NCBI RefSeq assembly: GCF_026213295.1
Contig: NC_079412.1
Coordinates: forward strand, 1,415,656 to 1,479,655
Direction of reading: 5' to 3'
From: Gadus chalcogrammus
Taxonomy: Eukaryota; Chordata; Actinopteri; Gadiformes; Gadidae
DNA: 64,000 nucleotides
Part shown: in pieces, positions 23,995 to 54,473 of the stretch
How positions within the stretch are numbered: the first letter of the stretch is position 1
How the letters are laid out: the number at the start of each line of letters is the position of its first letter
Translations under genes and position numbers: made by a program
The notes under the pieces: generated by a model
Database searches by the model: none
Told to the model about the DNA's origin: nothing
Seen by the model: the letters and a program-made list of their open reading frames with translations, nothing else

Positions 23995-24724
23995 ATGGCA
24001 AAGCGATTCTCTGTTCAGACTGCCTTACAGTTGATATTTGAAGAGACAGAGGGTTTTGATGGTGATGCAGAGGAAATTGTTTCAGAAAGTGAGGATAACA
24101 TTTCTGAAAATTCAGAGTCTGACACTGAGTTTGAAGAGGAGGATGAGCATCAGCCAGCTCCGAAACGTAAAAGAGCCTCAGGACTAGCCCTTCAGCAGCC
24201 AGGCCAAGCCTGCGAGCAGCCAGCCCCAGGACCATCCCGTGAGCAGCCAGGGCCAGCCCGCGAGCAGCCAGCCCCAGGACCATCCCATGAGCAGCCAGGA
24301 CCAGCCCGCGAGCAGCCAGCCCCAGGACCAGCCCGCAAGCAGCCAGCCCCAGGAACAACCCGCAAGCAGCCAGCCCAGGACCAGCCCGCGAGCAGCCAGC
24401 CCCAGGACCATCCCATGAGCAGCCAGGACCAGCCCGCGAGCAGCCAGGACCAGCCCGCGATCAGCCAGCCCCAGGACCAGCCCGCAAGCAGCCAGCCCCA
24501 GGAACAACCCGCAAGCAGCCAGCCCAAGGACCAGCCCGCAAGCAGCCAGCCCCAGGACCAGCCCGCGAGCAGCCCGATGTAGGACCAGCCCGTCAGCCAA
24601 AAAGAAACACTGTGAAGTGTGTGGACCCATGATGGACAGAAAAACACAATATACATGCAACCAGTGCCAAAAATACACATGCGATACACACACAGTGAGA
24701 CTCTGCCCCTCATGTGTGGTATAG
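23995..24724 (+). pseudogene. piggyBac transposase ends joined by a repeat array; catalytic core missing
   Basis: The ATG at 23995 begins MAKRFSVQTALQLIFEE and continues through an acidic stretch (ENSESDTEFEEEDE), the usual N-terminus of vertebrate piggyBac transposases. The frame then enters a Pro/Gln/Ala/Ser array and stops at 24582. In another frame, 24593-24724 encodes the cysteine-rich C-terminal domain (CEVCGPMM, CNQCQKYTC, LCPSCVV, stop). The whole catalytic DDD domain between the two is absent. This copy cannot transpose alone but keeps both ends. Confidence 0.75.
24190..24575 (+). repeat. CAGCCAGCCCCAGGACCAG-type minisatellite
   Basis: Roughly 20 imperfect copies of units of about 15-30 bp with the words GAGCAGCCAGCCCCAGGACC and CGCAAGCAGCC. 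The array is open in several frames and on both strands; the antisense Trp/Leu-rich frames are artefacts of the repeat. Confidence 0.9.
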
Positions 24725-25101
24725 TCTGATATACCTATAATGGCCGTGTTCAAAGGCTTTAATGTGTTGTTCAGACAGATGTGATTGAGTATGTTTCAAT
24801 TTCTAATGATGTTGATTATTTCCCTGTTATGCCTGTTTTATGATGCATTTCCTTATTTTGTTACATTTTAATACAAAAATAAACAAAAACGAGTGGCACC
24901 TCTATTCATAAATGTGATTTAACAAAGGTAAAAGGAACAAATTTAACATATGTGTTGTTTATATTACTTGCAATTGGGATGAAGTAACCATCTGGTGAGT
25001 ATTTAAAAAAAAAAAGTTTGATTATGTTGAATTAAAGGCAATGGGTCCACCAGACCCAGCAGCACCTCCTGTGTAACAAAAAAACGTACACCCTATGAGG
25101 G

Positions 25102-25539
25102 TTAAAAACTGGCAGAAAATGGCAGCAAATCATTGGATTTCCAAATCCCCAAATCATCAGATATATATATATTTTTAAACTGGACATTGTAATCCATTTT
25201 GTACAGGGGTTTAATGGTAAGAGGCCTTGGGGGCGAGAGCTTGGGATGACGTAGGCGACGTCAAGTGTTGACGTCGTATTGCTGTGGAGCAGAGGAATAA
25301 TTTATTTATAAACTGACGCAAGGGCGCTAAATCTAAATATTTTTTTGACTAAAATGTGAAAATGGAAATTTAATCAATAGCTCACCAAGGACAAGGTTAA
25401 AAAATATTTATTATTTTAAATGAAATGCGTATCGGGTTGTATACGCTTGATTTTGACTCGTTAGCATAGTTCTTGTGTTGTGCTAACCTCCAAGCTAGCG
25501 CTAGTGATGGATATTAGTTTGATTTAAAGAGTTCCATTC
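25102..25539. other. Intergenic DNA upstream of USP48
   Basis: AT-rich sequence with no recognised gene or complete repeat. The segment 25215-25290 is more GC-rich and CpG-containing (GACGTAGGCGACGTC), which could be distal promoter. Confidence 0.3.
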
Positions 25540-25806
25540 GATACCGCTCGGTTACGGTAACGTGCCCTTCTTTTCATTGTGAATTCTCCATTGTCGGGGC
25601 ATATCAATGCTAATTCATTTGGAAGGATTACTTTTGAAACCAGACGAAACGGGGAAATTTGGGGTTTGCCTGATGAGGCTAAGCTAGTTGCAGGATGACC
25701 GACGCACCGCCCAGCTAACAACATTAGCACCGATCACAACAGGTCTGCTAGGCCGCGGTTCGCTGACCTCTTTCTGCCCGGTTCTCGGCTGTGGGTTTGT
25801 TAGGTT
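25540..25806 (+). promoter_or_regulatory. USP48: Probable USP48 promoter and 5' untranslated region
   Basis: This is the sequence directly before the USP48 start codon. It is CpG-richer than its surroundings (GACCGACGCACCGCCC, GGCCGCGG) and has no TATA box, as expected of a housekeeping gene. The start site of transcription cannot be placed from sequence alone. Confidence 0.45.
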
Positions 25807-47347
<21,541 letters not shown>

Positions 47348-48140
47348 GGGGAACCGACGCTTTGCTCCAAGCAGAAGTTGAACGAAAATCAAAAAGCTTG
47401 AACTTGTCAAGTGTCCATACACAAGTGCTTTAATTTGTTCTAACGATTATTTTTTTTAAGTTTAGGTAGGTTCTTGTATATAAATATATACATGCATACA
47501 TATATATATGTATGCATGTATATATTTATATATAAACTGTGACTGTGTTGCAAACCCACTGTTTTTCTGTATATTCAAAAAGATTGCTGGCTTTTGATAT
47601 TTAAAGAACCTATAACATTTTTATTTAAAGACCGTGTTAGGTTTTCAAGGACTTTGTGATAGTGGTTTTTGACCTTATTAATAGAAACGGGTTGAAGAAG
47701 ATAACATTTATCTTCTAGTCAGGAGCTTGGCGCCGTAGTTCTGTCTCTTTTGAGAATAGGTTGGTCTTAGACACCCGTTTTTTATTTTATTTTTATTGTA
47801 ATATGACAAATGTAATTACAATATTATTTTAGATTTGTGCTATTGAATAAGCAAGTGCTCCAAGTGGCAGTTTCACTCCTGTTACTGCTGATTCTTCCAA
47901 CCATGTTTAATAAAATGCACGAGTAACTGTTAAGTATTAGATATAAACCGCTTTCCATGTTTGAACATTTATTACCTCAACAAGTAAATTAGAAATATAC
48001 TCATGTGGCATTTAAATCTAGCTGCACAGTGTGTTGATGTTGACTCCAGCGGGACGGTTCATGATTCACTTGGTCTTTGTCTAACTGAAGGCATGGTTCG
48101 GGCAGTGCTACACTGCTCTCAATTTCATATCCACAATAAA
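47348..48140 (+). other. USP48: USP48 3' untranslated region with candidate polyadenylation signals
   Basis: After the TGA at 47345-47347 the sequence is AT-rich and non-coding. Candidate signals AATAAA lie at 47909-47914 and 48135-48140; the first is well placed for the main end. A 56-bp perfect palindrome is inside (47477-47532). Confidence 0.6.
47477..47532. repeat. Perfect 56-bp palindrome
   Basis: AT/CATG-rich sequence with 28-nt arms and no loop, centred between 47504 and 47505 (core ACATATATATATGT). It lies in the USP48 3' untranslated region and could form a strong hairpin in the RNA. Confidence 0.92.
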
Positions 48141-48479
48141 GATATTGTTTCCAAAACATGTCACAATTGTGTAATTCCAGTTGCCGTGTTCAATTCACGT
48201 AGGACAGTGTGGAAGCAGATAACAGGCTGGGGATGAGTTCTTAACGGAAATAATTATTTACAAGATCATTTTGCCATACTACATTCAAATAGTGTGAACA
48301 GCTATACCCTGCAGATGAGGTCATTCATCAGTAATGGAAATATAAAATCTAAAAAATATATAGATAAAAAATATACAAATTTTATAGAAGCATTAAAAGC
48401 ACTGTATTATTCACACAAACCAAACAAGGTTTGTGTGAACGTCCATAAAATCTCGATTTAAAAAAGCGTCTACCCGTAG

Positions 48480-48628
48480 GTCATTGTCGTTTACGCATGC
48501 GCGTCTCATCTCGCCCGTGCATTTTTTTTTGTGATGACGCCATTTTCAAAAGACCGAAGCTTTATTGGGATCCTACGACTGTTCATCTATGAAGTTTAAA
48601 TAAAGAATCGGAGCGTTTGAATTACAAG
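48480..48628 (+). promoter_or_regulatory. ZBTB40: Candidate ZBTB40 promoter and non-coding first exon
   Basis: A local CpG-containing stretch has an NRF1-like site (ACGCATGCGCGT, near 48493) and a CRE-like GTGATGACGCCA (near 48532). From about 48540 to 48628 the sequence could be a non-coding exon ending TTACAAG before GTAAAA. It would splice to the acceptor just before the ZBTB40 start codon. No transcript evidence is available. Confidence 0.4.
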
Positions 48629-48981
48629 GTAAAATGGGTAAAATGGAGTGGGGACACATTTTATGGACGCGGTCATGTGTTAAACGTTCGTTTATTCTCC
48701 TAAAGTAGTTAATATTATTCAAGCGGTATCCGACCTCCTCCCCGGTAGCTACAGAAGCTAACTCAAAATGCAACCTTCCCCACAGTGGGGTTAGACAAGT
48801 TAAAACAAACTGGTTTGCACTAGACCATTCAACCAAAGGGGTTTCACTGCAGCATACGACGAGCAATAGCTGTACTGGTTGCCATCTACTCGTCGCATTT
48901 CTCCCAAGAGTAATAAACTAGTCATCAACCAGCCGACCATGATAAAGCTCCCTTTGTACCTCACCAACAACACCAGTTGAG

Positions 48982-49232
48982 GTTGGGATGAAATGAGCAG
49001 CCCTCCTAGCCGTGCTCAAATGGATAAGGCCTCATCACTATGAATTCAACTTTGCTACTGATGAGAACCATAACACTACACTGCTATCTTAGCAATGCAT
49101 GGGAAATTTGACTATCAAATTTCGACATCATTTTTTCTATATTATTTACGGCACTACTTTTCAAACCTTGGAGGGGCATGGGTTGCAGGTTCTGTTAATA
49201 GGATATGATTGAAATGACGATGAAGCGCCTAG
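48982..49232. repeat. Duplicated block, copy 2
   Basis: Second copy of the roughly 250-bp block at 47028, lying in the probable first intron of ZBTB40. Confidence 0.8.
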
Positions 49233-49308
49233 CCAGTCCCAATGAATGCTGACCTGGATCTATGTTCATAAAACCGTAGAATAAAACATTGTTGTCTCTT
49301 CAACAGGC

Positions 49309-52300
49309 ATGGACCTGACGAATTACAGCAGGCAGCTCATGCAGCAGCTGTGGGCCCTGAGGACGGAGGGCAAGTTCTGTGACTGTACCATATTAGTGGG
49401 CGACACGCCTCACACCGCGCACAAGCTGGTCCTGGGAGCCACCAGTATGCTCTTCAGGTACATCCCCCCAGCACACGTCTCTGTTGATTGTTTGTAATGC
49501 GATCAATGCTCTGCATTCATTGAGGTGTATTAAACCCCCTTCGTATTGTGAATGGTGATATGAAACACGCTCACACAGATCATGACCCGGTTGTAATATT
49601 GACTGTTGAAAGCAAATGATCACCTGATTGCATGTGCTTACTACGACCCGATTTAAGATGTGTTTTATTAGACCACTTGAATTGCGTTGAGTGCTCTATG
49701 CTTTGCGCCCGATCAGATCTCTGCTGGAAGGCTCTGACACCATCTCTATCGACACGGCGGTGGTGTCGTCGCAGGAATTCGCCTGCCTGCTTGACCTGGC
49801 TTACACGGGCAAACTGCCCACTGGAAAGCACAACGTCAGCCGCGTCATCGCCTCGGCAGACAGCTTGCAGATGTACGATGTGGCCGTGCGCTGCAAGAAC
49901 ATCCTCAGTAGGCTGGTCGGGGCCCAGCCCAGGCCTGCTGCAGCTGCTGCTGCTGTCACCACCACCCAGACAGAGGCTCAGACCCAGAACCAGGCTGAAC
50001 CTCAGACCCAGACTGAACCTCAGAACCAGAACCTGGCTGAACCTCAGAACCAGAACCAGGCTGAACCTCAGACCCAGACTGAACCTCAGAACCAGAACCA
50101 GGCTGAACGTCAGAACCAGAACCTGGCTGAACCTCAGAACCAGAACCTGGCTGAACCTCAGAACCAGAACCAGGCTGAACCTCAGACCCGGAACCAGGCT
50201 GAACCTCAGACCCAGACTGAGCCTCAGACCCAGAACCAGGCTGAACCTCAGACCCAGACTGAGCCTCAGCAAGAGGTCCAGGCTGAACCTCAGACCCAGA
50301 CTGAACCTCAGGTCCAGATCCAGGCTGAGCCTCAGACCCAGGCCCAGGCTGAACCTCAGGTCCAGACTGAACCTCAGGTCCAGATCCAGGCTGAGCCTCA
50401 GACCCAGGCCCAGGCTGAGGTCCAGGTCCAGGTCCAGGCCGAGAGGGGAATGCCACCCGCAGCACACAGAGCATCTCCAGCTGGAGACCAGGTGCAGGAG
50501 GAGGCTGTGAAAGCCAGGCTGGAGGGCAGAGAGGAAGTAGAGGAGTCTCCTGGCCATAGGAGGCTTGCTGGGTCAAAGAGGCCGGGAAGTGTGGAAGCGC
50601 CAAGCCCTAAGATCCCTCGTATGGAAGTCCTGGGGTCCAACGGTGGGTTCCTCAAGCTCACGTGAAGGCTCAAATGATGGCCCCACTGGATGACGGGCTA
50701 GGCAGTACTCATCAACTGCTTTTTCCTTGTTCTAAATCATTTGTGCCCACGGTTTCAACTCACCAGTTTGGCTAATATGACATGAAAGGGTGATATCAAG
50801 CTATTTCGTTTGAAATTCCCAATGATTATTCAGATGCATTATTATCACAATGATCATGGGGAAATCGAATTCATAGGTTTATTTATTAATGAATATATAT
50901 GGCTTTAATATAGAACGACTGATGCTGTGTTATCATTTCTTTTGGTTTTCAATGATAATCAATGAACCCTCTTACTCCATTGAACCAGACCGGGACGTCT
51001 GCGTGCCCCGGCCGCTCCTCCGTCAGCTGAAGGAGTCGTCAGAGGTGGTGCCTCCTCCCTGGACGGCCGGCGCTCTGCTGGAGCGCTCCGGGGAGCTGCT
51101 GGAGCTGCTGGGGGGTGTGGCCTCCCTCGCAGAGCTCCTCCCCCGGGCGGCGGCCAGCTGCCTGGAGGATCAGGAGAGAGAGGTGAAGGGGCATGTCCAC
51201 ACTGTACGCAGTCAGCCGGTCTAACTAGGTCATTCACATGTTGGTAGGGGTGGCGTTCGGGATAACCTGACGCGCAGGTAAGACGTCCAACCATTTCTTT
51301 CAACTGAATGAAAGTGTTGGACGGTTAATTCCAAGCCTGCGGCAGACGTAACTACCAGATTATTATTATGTTTGGCAGAGCATTTCCTTAGTGTTTACTG
51401 TCGGGATACAAAGAAAAAAATTATTATTCTAAAATAAGTTCCCTTACCTACCTTTTGAGGCATTCATTTTCTATTATAATTATTTGATTGCATTGCGGTT
51501 GAGTTTGACCACAATGCTTTCAGTCCATTGTATAATTCCCTCAACCTAGTGAATAATGTATTTTCATACAAGCATCCATCACCTCCATGAAAGGTTCCAG
51601 ACGGCTCTGATGTCCCGCTTCGCTTGAACTTTACAAAGCTCAACTCTATCCCCTGTTGACGCCGACCTCCTGAAGTATCCAATCAAACTGACCCTGTCTG
51701 TCCGCTACCCCATCCACCGCGTTGGGACCGGTCCGTGCAGCCTCAGGCCCTGCTGGAGGCTGACAGGGTCACTGGCGCCTCTGTCCTGGAGGCTGACAGG
51801 GTGCCTGGCGCCTCTGTTCTGGAGGCTGACAGGGTGCCTGAGGCCTCTGTTCTGGAGGCTGACAGGGTGCCTGGCGCCTCTGTTCTGGAGGCTGACAGGG
51901 TGCCTGACGCCTCTGTTCTGCAGGTGGTGCTGGGGTGCTGCTCGGGGGGGGCCACGCCCACCGCCGCCGCCCTGCTGGTGGCCCGGCTGAGGGAGGGGCT
52001 GATGAGCGAGGCCGGGACGCTGGCGCTGCTCGCCGCCCTTCAAGAGGAGTCTCCGGCCCCATGGGGGGCCGGCCTGCTGGCCCTTCTGGAGGAGGTGGAG
52101 CCCGCCGCAGGTACGTCCTCAGAGAGCTTGGTAGGCGGGGGGCTTCCTCAGGTACGTTCTCAGAGAGCTCGGTGCGCGGGGGGCTTCCTCAGGTACGTTC
52201 TCAGAGAGCTCGGTGCGCGGGGGGCTTCCTCAGGTACTTCCTCAGAGAGCTCGGTGCGCGGGGGGCTTCCTCAGGTACGTTCTCAGAGAGCTCGGTGCGC

Positions 52301-54416
52301 GGGGGGCTTCCTCAGGTACGTCCTCAGAGAGCTCGGTGCGTGGGGGGCTTCCTCAGGTACGTCCTCAGAGAGCTCGGTGCGCGGGGGGCTTCCTCAGGAA
52401 CCTGCACTCAGCGAGGTGGTCAGAATCAAATGACATGTCGTAGAGACGAGGAGTAGGCCCAAATCTCTGCATTGAAATGGGCATGGCTGCCGGAGCATTG
52501 TGGGAGATTGTTCCGCGATTTAAAGATGGTGCGATGTATTTTATTTTATTTCCGTAATCGGAATTTGAACCTAATGAACCTATGTTCAGTGATCAAAACA
52601 AAACCGAAGCGATTATAAAACAGGAGTCGGCAAAGACTTCTTCGGCCTGCCCACTTTAGGCTGCGTGGCAGACAGTAAATAACGACAGTGCAGCATGTAT
52701 TTTCCAGAGCTGCAGCGCATCCTTAGACACACCAACCCCGCATGACCCAGAGCGCCGACCCACCTGCACCCCCATCTCCCTGCGACAGCAGACCCTGTAG
52801 AACCGTCTCAAGGTCCGTCTCAAGTTTACTGCCGTCCTTACAAAATCCCCCCCTAGCTCAGCCCAGAAGCCTCTTTTTAAGGTGTTCAGTGTACTATGCA
52901 CTACCCACATTGTGTGCTGTGTTTAACCCAAGCCCTATGGTGTGAGAAGGAACTTCGTCTTTGAGGACCAGATGGTACCATCCAACTAAATATGTAGCAT
53001 GGAGTTAGAGGCATTGAGCTGAATGCACCGTGTCAATCCAAGTAAAGTCAAGAAACATGAACAGACTTTAATCCAAGTGAGCCTCTTAAAGGGCTTCATC
53101 GGCCCATGCTACTCAGCTCCCCCTGGAGCACCAATCGGACGTCACCCACGTGCTACTCGGAGACCGCGTTTTGTCTGTTTTAGACAAAAAGCGTCTCTGA
53201 GTAGCGCAGGGATCCTTTTTGACGGCGAGGACCTGTGTGTGTGTGTGTGTCCGCAGAGATGTGGCGTCCTCACATAGCTCAGCACCTTATTGGAGCCTTA
53301 CTCTGGTCCAAAATCAAAAACCCTATTTACAGTTTGGCTGCGGTACTGCACAGTCGCCGATATAATTCAAAAATGTTTGTGTTAATGTGAATCCACTGAA
53401 CATCACTTTAGTTGCCTTCACATCGCAAAGCAGTTCACATTATCGGCGAACATCTCGTCGAAATCTGTGTACAACATAAACAATTATTCCTTCTGAATTA
53501 CGTTAGCAAGTGGAGCCGTGCGCCGCTCCTCGGACACGTTCCCCTCAGCCTCAAAGTCCCCTGGTCCACCTCGTCATCACAGTCCAGGGGCCTCTGGTTT
53601 GTCTCCGTCCTCCAGGGTCCACCACTGAAGACCAGGACCAGGAGGCAGGAAGCGATAGCACCAACGAAGAGGTAGACAAAGAGGCAGACTATGAAGAAGA
53701 GGAAGACGAGGACGGTAGCGTTAAGGAGGAGGTGAAGTGTGAGGCCGCCGCCTCAGGGCCGGACCCTGATGGCCCCGCCCCGCCACAGCCCTACTCCTGC
53801 CGCTGGTGCAAGAAGGGGTTTGCCTTCAAGTGCCGGCTCCGGGCTCACCTCAAGTGCTGCGCCCTGTCGCAGGAGCCCAAGCACCAGTGCCCCCAGTGCC
53901 CCCAGCGGCTGCCCACCGTGCGGGCCCTGCAGCGCCACCGCGGAGAAGCCCACCCCAACGCCCCGCAGGCCAAGAAGAAGGTGGCCTGTGACCTGTGCGG
54001 CCGCACCTTCGCCCACCCCTCTGGTAGGACACTGTTTAACTCTGTTTGATTCAGTTCACCTCTGTTTAACTCTGTTTAACTCTATTTGTTTCAGTCCACC
54101 TCTGTTTAACTCTGTTTAACTGTTTGATTCAGTTTACCTCTGTTTAACTCTGTTTGATTCGGTTTACCTCTGTTTAACTCTGTTTAACTCTGTTTGATTC
54201 GGTTTACCTCTGTTTAACTCTGTTTAACTCTGTTTGATTCAGTTCACCTCTGTTTGACTCTGTTTACCTCTGTTTGATTCAGTTCCCCTCTGTTCACCTT
54301 TGTTTACCTCTGTTTAACTCTGTTTGAGTCTGTTTACCTCCGTTTAACACTGTTTAACTCTGGTTAAAACTGTTTAACACTGTTTAACTCTGTTTAACAC
54401 TGTTTAATTCTGTTAA

Positions 54417-54473
<57 letters not shown>

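Larger units (their letters stand above)
23498..25101 (+). mobile_element. piggyBac-like element, internally deleted
   Basis: The right end CCCTATGAGGG is followed by TTAA (25102-25105). The left end CCCTTATAAGGTGTTCGGG resembles its reverse complement, although the left TTAA is degraded. Two GTGTTCGGGTC blocks lie near 23507 and 23688. The interior has a TATAAAA (23950) shortly before a coding region that holds only the two ends of a piggyBac transposase. Confidence 0.7.

Noticed and set aside
24184..24753. Minus-strand frames with LAACGLVLG-type or GWLLAGWSW-type repeats, looking like membrane proteins
   Set aside because: Reverse reading of the piggyBac-relic repeat; no start context or homology.
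49580..50603. Long minus-strand frames rich in Leu/Ser/Gly
   Set aside because: They are the reverse of the ZBTB40 exon 2 repeat; the plus strand has the BTB domain and agreed splice sites.
51741..51923. Reading the 33-bp array as a fixed part of ZBTB40 exon 4
   Set aside because: Starting at 51924 keeps phase and aligns QERE plus VVLGCCSGG with the remembered human protein without an insertion; use of the upstream acceptor is left as a finding.
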